From Nocardioides cynanchi (lineage in GTDB: Bacteria > Actinomycetota > Actinomycetes > Propionibacteriales > Nocardioidaceae), in contig NZ_CP044344.1 in NCBI RefSeq assembly GCF_008761635.1, positions 3,224,001 to 3,288,000 of the forward strand: a stretch of 64,000 nucleotides of DNA, given 5' to 3'. The notes under the pieces are model-generated. The model did no database searches and had not been told where the DNA came from. It was given only the letters and a program-made list of their open reading frames with translations. A program made the translations under genes and the position numbers. Each line of letters begins with the position of its first letter. Position 1 is the stretch's first letter. Below are positions 33,884 to 44,232 of this stretch, piece by piece.

Positions 33884-34510
33884 ATGGCACTCGTCCACGA
33901 CGCGACCATCGACCCGTCCAAGCAGGACCTCGTGGACGCCTGGCTTCCCTCCCGCCCGTGGGCGGCCGGCATCGAGGTGACCGCGAAGGTCGGGGAGTAC
34001 CGCTTCGACGATCCCGACGGCGAGGTGGGGGTCGAGACCATCCTGTTCTCGGCGGCCGACGGCCGGCTGGTGCAGGTGCCGCTCACCTATCGTGGTGCGC
34101 CGCTGGCCGGTGCCGAGGAGTTCCTGGTCGGCACCACCGAGCACTCGGTGCTCGGGCCACGCTGGGTGTACGACGGCTGCGGTGACCCGGTCTGGGCGGC
34201 CACACTGGCAACCGCCATCCTCACCGGTGGAAGCCAGGCGCAGATGTACTTCGAGCGCGACGGGGCGCGGGTCGACATCCCGCCGAGGGTGCAGGTGCGC
34301 GGCAGCGGCGACCCGCGCTCCGAGGTGCCGGCGATCACCACTGTCGACGCCGGCTCGGACCAGGGCGCGGTCACGCTGGCCCGGTGCGGCGACCTCGAGC
34401 TGGTGCTGCCGCGGGTCGTGGGCACGCCGATCGAGGTGGAGCAGACCCTCACCGGCACCTGGGCCGGTGGTGAGGCGGTCCTGGCCGGCCTGCGGCGTAC
34501 CACCGGCTGA
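33884..34510 (+). CDS. Maltokinase N-terminal cap-like (CG0192-related) protein
   Basis: 208 residues. ATIDPSKQDLVDAWLPSRPWAAG, VEVETILF-like strand pattern (GVETILFSAADGRLVQVPLTYRGAPL) and GTTEHSVLGPRWVYDGCGDPVWA match the cap domain that precedes maltokinase and trehalose synthase fusions. Here it stands alone, without a kinase domain. Its role may be ligand or partner binding in glycogen/maltose metabolism; the adjacent convergent pgm is consistent with this but not proof. Confidence 0.75.
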   Translation: MALVHDATIDPSKQDLVDAWLPSRPWAAGIEVTAKVGEYRFDDPDGEVGVETILFSAADGRLVQVPLTYRGAPLAGAEEFLVGTTEHSVLGPRWVYDGCGDPVWAATLATAILTGGSQAQMYFERDGARVDIPPRVQVRGSGDPRSEVPAITTVDAGSDQGAVTLARCGDLELVLPRVVGTPIEVEQTLTGTWAGGEAVLAGLRRTTG

Positions 34511-34519
34511 GCCGACGGC

Positions 34520-34526
<7 letters not shown>
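34504..34526. terminator. Bidirectional terminator hairpin spanning both stop codons
   Basis: CGGCTGAGC (34504-34512) pairs exactly with GCTCAGCCG (34518-34526) with a small CGACG loop. The hairpin includes the TGA of the cap-like gene (34508-34510) and the complement of the pgm stop (34520-34522), so it can end transcription from both sides. Confidence 0.75.
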
Positions 34527-36160
<1,634 letters not shown>

Positions 36161-36305
36161 CCCCCCATCATGTCGCGGACCTCAGCCGAGGTCGACGGTG
36201 AGCAGCGTGACCGCCGGACATACGTTGGTCGTCAGTTGGGTCGATCCGGGCCACCGTGAACCGACCAATGCACGTCCGCAGGTCCCGCCCCGATAGCGTC
36301 GCCGG

Positions 36306-37334
36306 GTGCCTCAGCTCGTGACGACCGTGGACGGCGACGCCGTCGTCGTGCGGTACGCCGACCCGGAGCATCGGGTGGAGCGGGTGGGGGTGTGGTCCGA
36401 CCTGGAGCTCGGCGACACCACGATGACGCGGGTCGAGGGCGGCTGGGAGGTGCGACTGACCCCACCGGTGGACCGCTTCGAGTACCTCCTCGACGTGGCC
36501 GGCGACCTGCTCCCCGACCCCGGCAATCCGCAGGTCGTGCCGGGGCCGTTCGGCGACCACTCGTGGCTGGGACTGTCGGGCTACCGCCCGCCCGACTGGC
36601 TGGCCCTCGAGCCGGTCGAGTCGGTGCGGGTGCCGGTCTGGGTCTCGCGCACCTCGGCCGGTCGGATCGACGTCGAGCTCTGGTCACCGGCCGATGCCGG
36701 CTCGTCGGAGCGGCTGCCCCTGCTGATCAGCCACGACGGCCCGGAGATGGACGCCTACGGTGACCTCACGACGTACGTCGGCGCGATGGTCGGTGCCGGC
36801 CGTCTCCCGCGGATGCGGGTGGCGCTGGTGGCGCCCGGCGCCCGCAACAAGCGGTACGCCGCGAACCCGAGGTGGGCGCGGGCCCTCGGCGGGCGGCTCG
36901 TGCCGGCCCTGCGCGACACCGTGCAGGTCGAGGGCCGGCCGGTGCTGATGGGGCAGAGCCTCGGCGGGCTCGCGGCGCTGCACGCCGCGTGGACCGACCC
37001 CGGGACGTTCGCCGGGCTGTTCCTGCAGAGCGGGTCCTACTTCACCCCGGAGCTCGACGGGCAGGAGTCGGGCTTCGAGTTCTGGCCCGAGGTCACCGGG
37101 TTCGTGGCGACCGTGCACGCCGCCGAGCAGGCCGCGCCGGATGCCCCGGTCACGACCCTGGTCTGCGGCACGGCGGAGGAGAACTACGCGAACAACCTCG
37201 TGATGCGCGACCAGCTGACCCGGGTCGGGGTCCGGACCGGCTGGGGCGAGGTCCGCGACGGGCACACCTGGACCTGCTGGCGCGACACCCTCGACCCCCA
37301 CCTGACCGAGCTGCTCCACAGGGTGTGGAGCTGA
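36306..37334 (+). CDS. Alpha/beta hydrolase-fold esterase (enterochelin esterase/EstD-like)
   Basis: 342 residues from a GTG at 36306. The N-terminal 100 residues look like an E-set or immunoglobulin-like domain (GDAVVVRYADPEHRVERVGVWSDLELG); the C-terminal part has LMGQSLGGLAALHAA with nucleophile Ser and a late His in DGHTWTCWRD. The pattern is shared with Fes-like and antigen 85-like hydrolases. No signal peptide is visible. It overlaps the next esterase by 1 base (TGATG), so the pair acts together. Confidence 0.8.
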   Translation: MPQLVTTVDGDAVVVRYADPEHRVERVGVWSDLELGDTTMTRVEGGWEVRLTPPVDRFEYLLDVAGDLLPDPGNPQVVPGPFGDHSWLGLSGYRPPDWLALEPVESVRVPVWVSRTSAGRIDVELWSPADAGSSERLPLLISHDGPEMDAYGDLTTYVGAMVGAGRLPRMRVALVAPGARNKRYAANPRWARALGGRLVPALRDTVQVEGRPVLMGQSLGGLAALHAAWTDPGTFAGLFLQSGSYFTPELDGQESGFEFWPEVTGFVATVHAAEQAAPDAPVTTLVCGTAEENYANNLVMRDQLTRVGVRTGWGEVRDGHTWTCWRDTLDPHLTELLHRVWS

Positions 37335-38080
37335 TGCACCGCGACCAGCTCGAGCTCGACGCTCCCGGCCTCGACCGGCCCGGGACGGTGATCCGCTACG
37401 GACACTTCGGGAGGCCGGTCATCGTCTTCCCCAGCGAGCAGGGACGGGCATGGGACTACGAGAACAACGGGATGGTCGACGCCGTCCGGCACCTGGTCGA
37501 CGCCGGCCGGGCCAAGCTCTACTGCGTCGACTCCTTCGACCATGCCAGCTGGTCCGACCGCAGCCGACCGATCGAGGAGCGCGCCCGACGACACCAGGCC
37601 TACCAGGACTGGGTGACCGACCAGGTGGCGGCGTACGTCGGTGACGACAGCCCTGGCGCCGGCGACGTGATCGTGACCGGCTGCTCGATGGGCGCCTACC
37701 ACGCGCTGCAGATCGCCTTGCAGCGCGCGGACCTGTTCCCGGTCGCGATCTGCCAGTCGGGCAACTACGACCCGGCGGCCTGGCACGGCTGGGGTGAGCG
37801 GGGGGACGCGGCGTACTTCACCAACCCCAGCGACTACGTGCCGCACCTGCACGGCCACCACCTCGACTGGCTGCGCTCCCGGCTGCACGTGGTGCTCACG
37901 GTCGGGCAGGGCGCGTGGGAGACGCATCCGACCGGGTCGCTGCCGAGCGCGCACCGGATGGCCCGGCTGTTGGCCGAGAAGCAGATCTCCCACGAGCTCG
38001 ACGTCTGGGGGCACGACGTCTCCCACGACTGGCCGTGGTGGCGCAGGCAGATCGCCCACCACCTGGCCCGCTTCTGCTGA
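37334..38080 (+). CDS. Esterase family protein (COG4947-like)
   Basis: 248 residues. The nucleophile elbow is GCSMGAYHA, and WGHDVSHDWPWWRRQIAHHL supplies the catalytic His. VIRYGHFGRPVIVFPSEQGRAWDYENNGMVDAV is characteristic of this uncharacterised esterase group. The ATG overlaps the upstream stop. Together with its upstream neighbour and the downstream ATP-grasp gene, it may belong to a conserved peptide or ester metabolism module, which I infer from arrangement only. Confidence 0.8.
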   Translation: MHRDQLELDAPGLDRPGTVIRYGHFGRPVIVFPSEQGRAWDYENNGMVDAVRHLVDAGRAKLYCVDSFDHASWSDRSRPIEERARRHQAYQDWVTDQVAAYVGDDSPGAGDVIVTGCSMGAYHALQIALQRADLFPVAICQSGNYDPAAWHGWGERGDAAYFTNPSDYVPHLHGHHLDWLRSRLHVVLTVGQGAWETHPTGSLPSAHRMARLLAEKQISHELDVWGHDVSHDWPWWRRQIAHHLARFC

Positions 38081-38081
38081 G

Positions 38082-38525
38082 TCAGAGGCGCTCGCGCACC
38101 CGGTGCAGGGCGGAGGTGATCGTGCGGAGCTCGGCCTCGGAGAGCCCGGCCGCGAAGCTCCGCTCGATGCCGCGGACGTAGACGGGCGCCGCCTCCAGGA
38201 AGCGCTGCTCGCCGACCGCACTGAGCACGGCGTACGCCGACCGCGCGTCGGCCGGGTTGGCCACGCGGGCCACCAGGCCCTCGCGGGCCAGCTCGTCGAC
38301 CACCCGGCTGACCCGGCTCCGGCTGAGCACGACGCGGTCGCCGAGCTCGCTCATGGTGAGCCGGTGGTCCGGGGCGCTGTGCAGCTCGAGCAGCACGTCG
38401 TACCACGCGAGGGGGAGGCCGGCCTGTCGGCGCAGCTCCCTGTCGAGCTCGGGCACGAGCGCGGCGTGCACCTGGAGCAGGGCACCCCAGGCCTCGGCGG
38501 CGAGCTTCTTGCGGGAGGCGGCCAT
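38082..38525 (-). CDS. MarR family transcriptional regulator
   Basis: 147 residues. The winged HTH is LPLAWYDVLLELHSAPDHRLTMSELGDRVVLSRSRVSRVVDELAREGLVARVANPADARSAYAVLSAVG, with the usual dimer helices at each end. Ligand is unknown. One base separates its stop from the esterase stop. It is divergent from the rhodanese gene, with a large palindrome between them that should be its operator. Confidence 0.9.
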   Translation of the reverse strand: MAASRKKLAAEAWGALLQVHAALVPELDRELRRQAGLPLAWYDVLLELHSAPDHRLTMSELGDRVVLSRSRVSRVVDELAREGLVARVANPADARSAYAVLSAVGEQRFLEAAPVYVRGIERSFAAGLSEAELRTITSALHRVRERL

Positions 38526-38541
38526 GCCTGCACCCTAGCAC

Positions 38542-38584
38542 TTGCGTGCGCGCGCACATAGTAGTAGCGTGCGCACGCACGCAA
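38542..38584. promoter_or_regulatory. Large inverted repeat, predicted MarR operator
   Basis: Arms TTGCGTGCGCGCGCAC (38542-38557) and GTGCGCACGCACGCAA (38569-38584) are inverted, matching at 15 of 16 positions around an 11-base spacer. Each arm also holds its own perfect palindrome: GTGCGCGCGCAC at 38546-38557 and CGTGCGCACG at 38568-38577. This could bind two MarR dimers between the divergent marR and rhodanese genes. Confidence 0.85.
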
Positions 38585-38610
38585 ATATCCCAACCCGAGA
38601 GGAACCTGTC

Positions 38611-38952
38611 ATGAGCACACTCATCACCCGCACGGAGCTGCAGGCCGCGATCGAGAACGGCTCGGTGACCGTGGTGGACGCCCTGCCCGCGGCGTACTAC
38701 GAGCAGGAGCACCTGCCCGGTGCCGTCAACCTGTTCGTCGACGAGGCCGCGGACCGCGCCGCCGAGGTGCTGCCCGACCGCGGCGCCGCGATCGTCACCT
38801 ACTGCTCCAACGAGTCCTGCCAGAACAGCGAGGGCGTCGCCAAGACCCTGACCCGGCTGGGCTACACCGACGTGCGCCGGTACGTCGAGGGCATCCAGGA
38901 CTGGGTCGAGGCCGGTCTGCCGACCGAGTCCGGCACCCGCGCCGTCGCCTGA
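38611..38952 (+). CDS. Rhodanese-like domain protein
   Basis: 113 residues from the ATG at 38611 with GAGAGGAAC upstream. A single rhodanese domain: VVDALPAAYYEQEHLPGAVNL and the active-site loop YCSNESCQNS with catalytic Cys. It transfers sulfane sulfur or acts as a thiol/sulfide sensor. Sharing a large palindrome with the MarR regulator suggests control by an oxidant, sulfide or electrophile. The longer open frame upstream starts inside the palindrome and is not used. Confidence 0.9.
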   Translation: MSTLITRTELQAAIENGSVTVVDALPAAYYEQEHLPGAVNLFVDEAADRAAEVLPDRGAAIVTYCSNESCQNSEGVAKTLTRLGYTDVRRYVEGIQDWVEAGLPTESGTRAVA

Positions 38953-38985
38953 TCAGGGCGGCCCGGTCCGGCTAGGGTCGGGGGC

Positions 38986-40212
38986 ATGGCCACGCGTGAC
39001 CACCTGATCGGACTCCTGCTCGGCGCCGAGGAGGACTGGCCGCAGGCGTTCGAGCAGATCCTGCGCTTCGTGGGGCCGCTCGACGTCGACGGTACGACTC
39101 ACCAGATCGCCAGCGAGCGGCTGACGATCGAGCCGTTCGACCTCACCGACCCGGTCCGGACCGGGTTGGTGATCGACCGGCTCGCGCACTGGTACTTCCA
39201 CCCGCGCGAGTGGCTCAAGAAGGCGTCCCTGGTCGACGGCACCTACCTGCTGAACAGCCCGTTCACCTTCCAGTCCTACGAGAAGCACGCGGCGTACTGC
39301 GCCATGCTCCGGCTCGGCCTCAAGGTGCCGAAGACGATCCTCGTGCCCTACAAGAACCCCGTCGACAACCATCGCTGGACCTACACGAGCGCGAGGTACA
39401 ACCGGCCCTTCGACCTCGACCTGCTCGCCGCCGAGCTCGGCTACCCGCTCTACATGAAGCCGTTCGACGGCGGCGGGTGGCGAGGGGTCTCCCGGATCGA
39501 GGGCCCCGACGACCTGCACCGGGCCTACGACGAGTCCGGCGAGATGCTCATGCACCTCCAGGCGACCGTCGACTACGAGCACTTCGCCCGGGCCCTGTCG
39601 ATCGGTCCCGAGACGATGGTGATGGACTTCCGCCCCGAGCAGCCGATGCACCACCGGTACGCCGTCAGCCACGACTTCCTGAGCCCGTCGGCCGGGCACC
39701 AGGCGGCCGCGATCTCGCGGATCGTGAACGCGTTCTTCGGCTGGGAGTTCAACTCCGCCGAGATGCTCGTCGCCGGCGACGAGGTCTACCCGATCGACTA
39801 CGCCAACGCCTGCCCGGACGTCTCGGTCACCTCACTGCACTACTACTTCCCGTGGGCGATCACCGCCCTGGTGCGGTGGTCGGCGTACTGCCTGGTCAGC
39901 GGTCGTCCCTCGAACGTCGACCTCGAGACCGGCCGCTACTTCGAGATCGCCGACTCCGACCGCTCGTACGACGAGAAGCTCGACGCCTACCTCGCCCTGG
40001 CCGACGCGCGCTTCGAGACCGAGCGGTACGCCGAGTGGTGCGACACGCATCTCGGTCACCTGCCCGAGCTGGTCGCGCAGTGGGTGGCCGGCGCCGACTT
40101 CGACCGGCTGCTCGTCGAGACCGTCCGGGCGACCTACCCGGTCCAGGAGCACGAGCAGTTCCTCGCGCACTTCCGCGGCCTGATCGGGCTCTGGGTCTCC
40201 GATCAGGGGTAG
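38986..40212 (+). CDS. ATP-grasp domain protein, function unknown
   Basis: 408 residues. The central part shows ATP-grasp features: GLKVPKTILVPYKN, LGYPLYMKPFDGGGWRGVSRI (lysine and glycine-rich loop) and late acidic/Asn residues EVYPIDYANACPDV. It should form an amide, peptide or thioester bond using ATP. Substrates are unknown. It follows the rhodanese gene and lies near two overlapping esterases; its 3' end overlaps the convergent SDR by 10 bases. Confidence 0.7.
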   Translation: MATRDHLIGLLLGAEEDWPQAFEQILRFVGPLDVDGTTHQIASERLTIEPFDLTDPVRTGLVIDRLAHWYFHPREWLKKASLVDGTYLLNSPFTFQSYEKHAAYCAMLRLGLKVPKTILVPYKNPVDNHRWTYTSARYNRPFDLDLLAAELGYPLYMKPFDGGGWRGVSRIEGPDDLHRAYDESGEMLMHLQATVDYEHFARALSIGPETMVMDFRPEQPMHHRYAVSHDFLSPSAGHQAAAISRIVNAFFGWEFNSAEMLVAGDEVYPIDYANACPDVSVTSLHYYFPWAITALVRWSAYCLVSGRPSNVDLETGRYFEIADSDRSYDEKLDAYLALADARFETERYAEWCDTHLGHLPELVAQWVAGADFDRLLVETVRATYPVQEHEQFLAHFRGLIGLWVSDQG

Positions 40213-41120
40213 CTGATCCCGGTGGCCTCCTCGGAGACCTCCCACAACCGCCGCTGGGACTCCCGGTCGCCGGCCTGCCGGCTCCAGCCGACCAGCTGGG
40301 GCGGTCCGCCGGCCTCGCCGAGGCCGCTCGGTCCGCAGTACGTCGATCCCTGCAGGTCGGCGGTGGCAGCCATCAGCGTCGGCCAGGCCCCGATCGCCGG
40401 AGACTGCCCGATCGCCTGGTTGGCCCGGTCGAGGACCGACGCGATGCCACCGCTCGACCGCCCGAAGCGCCCGTTGGCCACGAGATGGGTCCCGGCGTAG
40501 CCGGGGTGCGCAGCCATCGCCCGCACGGGTGAGCCGGAGGCACGGAGCCGCCGGTCGAGCTCGAAGGTGAACAGCAGGTTGGCCAGCTTGGTCTGGGAGT
40601 AGGCGATCCAGCGCAGGTAGGGGCGCGGCTTCGCCCGCGGGTCGCCGAGCGGTGGTCGGTGCGCGACGCGGTGCATCTGGCTCGAGACCGTCACGACGCG
40701 GGCGTCGTCGGCCAGCTGCGGGAGCAGCAAGCCGGTCAGGAGGAAGGGCCCGAAGTGGTTGGTGGCCAGCTGGCTCTCGAAGCCGTCGACCGTGCGCCGG
40801 TACGGCGTTGCCATGATGCCGGCGTTGTTGACCAGCAGGTCGATCGGCCCGAAGCCCGCCGCGACGCCGGCCGCGGTCCCCACCGAGGTGAGGTCCGCCA
40901 GATCGACGACCAGCCGCTCGAGCGGCGCGTCCGGCAGATCGTCGCGGATCGCCCGCTCGGTCTCGGTCAGCTTGTCGGGACTCCGGCCGGCCAGCACGAC
41001 GCGGGCACCGGCCCGGGCCAGCTCGAGGGCCGTGAAGTAGCCGAGGCCGCCCCGGCTGACGCCGGTGACCAGGGCGGTGCGGCCGGACAGGTCGGGGATG
41101 TCCGCGGGTGACCAGCTCAT
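40203..41120 (-). CDS. SDR family oxidoreductase (protochlorophyllide reductase/retinol dehydrogenase-like)
   Basis: 305 residues from the ATG at 41120, which overlaps the stop of the MDMPI gene in ATGA. The cofactor motif is TGVSRGGLGYF, with NNAGIM, VTVSSQMHR and YSQTKLAN carrying catalytic Ser, Tyr and Lys. The subgroup includes WW-domain and retinol dehydrogenase-like SDRs. Translational coupling with the MDMPI gene suggests a shared pathway. Confidence 0.85.
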   Translation of the reverse strand: MSWSPADIPDLSGRTALVTGVSRGGLGYFTALELARAGARVVLAGRSPDKLTETERAIRDDLPDAPLERLVVDLADLTSVGTAAGVAAGFGPIDLLVNNAGIMATPYRRTVDGFESQLATNHFGPFLLTGLLLPQLADDARVVTVSSQMHRVAHRPPLGDPRAKPRPYLRWIAYSQTKLANLLFTFELDRRLRASGSPVRAMAAHPGYAGTHLVANGRFGRSSGGIASVLDRANQAIGQSPAIGAWPTLMAATADLQGSTYCGPSGLGEAGGPPQLVGWSRQAGDRESQRRLWEVSEEATGISYP

Positions 41121-41932
41121 GGGGTGAGCGCCATCCCGGACAGGATCCGCGCGGCCAGGTCGGCGTCGCCCTCGACCGTCGGCGACAACCCGTCCGGTGG
41201 TCGCCGACCACCGGCGAGCACCACGAAGGTCTCGCGGTCCAGGGACAGGCCGACGGTGGGGGCGTCCGGGGGCGCGGGCAGCGGGACCCCCCGGCCGGTC
41301 TCCGTGACGCCGAACGCCGCCGGGCGGCTGCCCTCGACGCTGACCACCAGGGTCGATCCCGGTGCGGCACCGGCTCGCTTGCCCAGCACCATCCCCATGC
41401 CCTCGAGCAGGTAGTCGACGGTGTGCCGAGCCGGCGCCCCGTCGAGCCCACCCGGGCGCCCCACGGCCCGGCGTACGTCCTGCTCGTGCATCCACACGTC
41501 GAGCGGCCGGTTGCGCAGCAGCGTCTCCCAGGTCCAGCCGATGCCGCCCGGCGTGCGGGGAGGCGCCGCGGCGCCGTCGTCGGGCGGGTCGTGCAGCAAG
41601 GAGGTGCGGCGAGCGGTCGCGCTGTCGCGGATCTCGGAGATCAGCTCCTCGGGCGTGGCATCCTGGCGCGCGACCACCCCGTGCTCGGTGTAGGCCTGGG
41701 CGAGAGTGGCCACGTGCGGCCCGGGGTCGAAGCGCACGGTCTCCTCGGGCGCGCCGGACAGGACGGCTTCGAGGTGGGCCGTGTGCGCGGCGCACGCGTG
41801 GACGTCCCAACCCACGAGGTCGGTGGGCCGTCGCCAGTCCTCGGGCGCCAGGCTCTCGAGGAGCCCGGTGAAGTCGGTGATCGCCTCCCACCAGACGTCG
41901 ACGTAGCCCGTCAGTCGTTCCCGGTCGCTCAT
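41117..41932 (-). CDS. Maleylpyruvate isomerase-type mycothiol-dependent (MDMPI) protein
   Basis: 271 residues. The MDMPI N-terminal four-helix domain (VWWEAITDFTGLLESLAPEDWRRPTDLVGWDVHACAAHTAHLEAVL) contains His and Glu candidates for metal binding, and NRPLDVWMHEQDVRRAVGRPGG supplies the second His. A C-terminal sterol carrier-like domain follows. Mycothiol use is inferred from the family, and the substrate is unknown. Confidence 0.85.
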   Translation of the reverse strand: MSDRERLTGYVDVWWEAITDFTGLLESLAPEDWRRPTDLVGWDVHACAAHTAHLEAVLSGAPEETVRFDPGPHVATLAQAYTEHGVVARQDATPEELISEIRDSATARRTSLLHDPPDDGAAAPPRTPGGIGWTWETLLRNRPLDVWMHEQDVRRAVGRPGGLDGAPARHTVDYLLEGMGMVLGKRAGAAPGSTLVVSVEGSRPAAFGVTETGRGVPLPAPPDAPTVGLSLDRETFVVLAGGRRPPDGLSPTVEGDADLAARILSGMALTP

Positions 41933-41978
41933 GCCGCGAGCCTAGGTGCCGGGCGTGGGTCCGAGGCGTCCGGTCGGC

Positions 41979-43202
41979 TCAGCCGCCGGTGCGGGGTGTG
42001 CTCCAGGGCCCCCAGCCGCGCTTGTTGTGGGCCCGCAGCTCGCAGGTCAGCCTCCCGGTCGGCACCGGGCCGACCGTGAGCGGGGAACGGCCGCCGGTGG
42101 CGCTGTGCCAGCTGCCGGTGCCGCGGCGGCACCGGACGGCGTACACCTTGACCGGCAGCCCGCCGTCGGCACGTGGGGCGCGGAACGTCGCCCGGACCTG
42201 GTGCCGGCCGACCCGCCTGAGCGAGCCCCAGCGGGGCGCTCCGGGCGGGGTGGGCCTGGGGTGGATGGAATACTCGGGCGTCGAGAAGGTGACGCCCTTG
42301 ACCCGGATGTCGACGGCCCCCCGCACGCGGGTCAGCGTGATCGGTACGGCGCCGGAGCCGGTGCGGACGACGCTGAAGGACCTCGCGGTCAGGGCCCGGG
42401 GATCCGGCACGTTCAGCTGGTCGATCAGCATCGCGTCGGGGATCCGGGTCTGGAAGGAGCCGGTCGCCCGGACGCCCGGGCTCCGCAGGTGGGGGTTGGC
42501 CATCCGCATCACCAGGCTGTTGCGGCCACTGTCGTAGAACCAGTAGGCGTCCTCGGCGTTGTAGACGTTGAGGTAGCCCCTCCGGGCCGCGATCTGGGCG
42601 GCGGTCAGGCCGGTCGACGCGTCGTCACTCACGTAGCCGCTGGCGAACCCGGAGTAGACGGTGTCGGCCACCGTCGAGTTGTCGCCGCAGCCTCCGAACA
42701 CCGAGCAGTCCGACCCCAGCAACCACGCGACCGGCGTGGGCTGGAAGGTGACGGTGAACGTGTGACCCGTGGTCGCGTTGCCGCCGAAGGAGAGATCGAC
42801 GTTGCGGAGGTTGCCGTAGAGCTCGACCGGCCGGATGCTGCCGACGTTGACCCGGTAGACCCAGGTGCCGGTGGGTGAGACCGCGGGGCTCGACGTCGAC
42901 GACCCCGGTCCGGTGACCGTGGTCGTCCTCAGCCCGACGCGGACCGTGCCGGCGTCGACCCGCTGGACGAACGGGTCGTCGTAGGTGCCGGCCGGCGTGC
43001 TCGCGGTGACGGGGGGCACGGCGACGCCGTCCTTGGTCACCGAGACGATGCAGTACTTCCCGTCGGTGTCGGGAGCGGAGCCGCAGCGCGGCCACGGGTG
43101 GCCGGCGGCCGGGACCGGGTCCGCGTGCGCCGACGTCGTACCCGTGACGACGAGCAGGGGGACGAGCAGCGCGAGCGGTAGGAGCCGGAGGACACGAGGC
43201 AT
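41979..43202 (-). CDS. Secreted protein with C-terminal Fn3-like domain
   Basis: 407 residues from the ATG at 43202, with a clear signal peptide (MPRVLRLLPLALLVPLLVVTG, cleavage near SAHA). The middle has beta-rich sequence with DCSVFGGCGDNSTVADT and several Cys, and GKYCIVSVTKDG. The last 100 residues (TPPGAPRWGSLRRVGRHQVRATFRAPRADGG to ELRAHNKRGWGPWS) fit a fibronectin type III domain. Extracellular binding or wall function is likely. It stands alone downstream of the MOSC gene. Confidence 0.75.
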   Translation of the reverse strand: MPRVLRLLPLALLVPLLVVTGTTSAHADPVPAAGHPWPRCGSAPDTDGKYCIVSVTKDGVAVPPVTASTPAGTYDDPFVQRVDAGTVRVGLRTTTVTGPGSSTSSPAVSPTGTWVYRVNVGSIRPVELYGNLRNVDLSFGGNATTGHTFTVTFQPTPVAWLLGSDCSVFGGCGDNSTVADTVYSGFASGYVSDDASTGLTAAQIAARRGYLNVYNAEDAYWFYDSGRNSLVMRMANPHLRSPGVRATGSFQTRIPDAMLIDQLNVPDPRALTARSFSVVRTGSGAVPITLTRVRGAVDIRVKGVTFSTPEYSIHPRPTPPGAPRWGSLRRVGRHQVRATFRAPRADGGLPVKVYAVRCRRGTGSWHSATGGRSPLTVGPVPTGRLTCELRAHNKRGWGPWSTPRTGG

Positions 43203-43242
43203 GACGTCGAGGGTCCCACGCGCAGGTCGCTGACGAGGGGCA

Positions 43243-43698
43243 TCAGGTGATTCCGACCGGTCGACCGGGGATCGTGTCGACCTCGTCGCCGACGGCGATC
43301 CGCCCGCCTTCGAGCACCCGGAAGACCGAGCCGCCACGGCGGCGCAGGGCCTCTTGGGCGCCACGGCCGATGGTGTCGTCGAGGAGCTTGCACGGGGCGG
43401 CGACCCGGACGACCTCCAGCAGCACGTCGCCGATCCGGATCCGGTCGCCGGGGTCTCGGGGCACGACCCCGTCGCTGAGGGTCAGGTTCCGCCGGGTGAG
43501 TCCGGCGGGGACCGCGGCGCCGAACAGCTCGCTCGCCTCCTGCAGCGCGGTCGCGCTCTGCACGGTCACGTGCCGGTGCCGCGTGCCGTGGTAGCGGTCG
43601 CCGACGATGCCCTTGCCTGCCTCGACGGTCACCGCCTCCACCTCGCGCATCGGCAGCCGGGTGGCCTTCGCGACGTGGATGCTCGCGACCGTCGGCAC
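43243..43698 (-). CDS. MOSC domain protein
   Basis: 151 residues. MOSC landmarks: GIVGDRYHG (sulfur-carrier/Moco fold), RRNLTLSDGVVPRDPGDRIRIGDVLLEV and a Cys in APCKLLDDTIG, the expected ligand or sulfur-accepting residue. Standalone MOSC proteins handle sulfur or molybdenum cofactor substrates. It is co-oriented with the 2H phosphoesterase and photolyase genes. Confidence 0.9.
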   Translation of the reverse strand: MPTVASIHVAKATRLPMREVEAVTVEAGKGIVGDRYHGTRHRHVTVQSATALQEASELFGAAVPAGLTRRNLTLSDGVVPRDPGDRIRIGDVLLEVVRVAAPCKLLDDTIGRGAQEALRRRGGSVFRVLEGGRIAVGDEVDTIPGRPVGIT

Positions 43699-43728
43699 CC
43701 GCCGAGCCTAGGGTGCCGGCGGCCAGCA

Positions 43729-44232
43729 TCACAGCAGGAGGGACCGCACCTCGCGGCGTTCGGGATCCCAGCGACGAAGGGCCGTCAGGTTCAGCTCGGC
43801 GTCGGCATGGCCGAGGACGTCGACCGCGCGCTGCACGTCCGCCCGGGGCAGGCGCCGCGCCAGGGTGACGTGCGGCAGCCATCCGGGATGCCGGTCCTCG
43901 GCGACCTCTCCGCGCAGCTCGAGGACGGCTCGGGTGAGTCCCTCGGGGACGTCGAGGAGCCGGACGAGGGTCACCTTCTTCCCGCCGAGGACGGCTAGTC
44001 CGGACGCGCGGACGGTGATCGGCAGCAGGGGCCTCACCAGCCTCACGGCCAGCTCCTCGATCGCCGGTGGGAGGTCGGGCGCGGCCACGAGGGTCACGTG
44101 CGGGGCGTTGGTGGGGGACGGATGGTCGAGCTGCGAGGCCAGCCCGGCATCGCGCAGGGCCTGCCAGCTCCGGCGTACGGCGTCCTGGCCGGCCTCGTCG
44201 GCCAGGAGCTCGAGCGCGTGCAGGCGGGGCAT
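43729..44232 (-). CDS. 2H phosphoesterase (2'-5' RNA ligase family)
   Basis: 167 residues from the ATG at 44232, which overlaps the photolyase stop. Two HxT motifs are intact: NAPHVTLVAA and LPHVTLARRL, the catalytic histidines of the 2H fold. It probably acts on 2',3'-cyclic or 2',5'-linked RNA ends, or on cyclic nucleotides. One-base coupling to the photolyase gene suggests joint expression. Confidence 0.85.
   Translation of the reverse strand: MPRLHALELLADEAGQDAVRRSWQALRDAGLASQLDHPSPTNAPHVTLVAAPDLPPAIEELAVRLVRPLLPITVRASGLAVLGGKKVTLVRLLDVPEGLTRAVLELRGEVAEDRHPGWLPHVTLARRLPRADVQRAVDVLGHADAELNLTALRRWDPERREVRSLLL

Noticed and set aside
38542..38610. Longer rhodanese start
   Set aside because: It begins inside the predicted operator and lacks a ribosome binding site; the ATG at 38611 has one.
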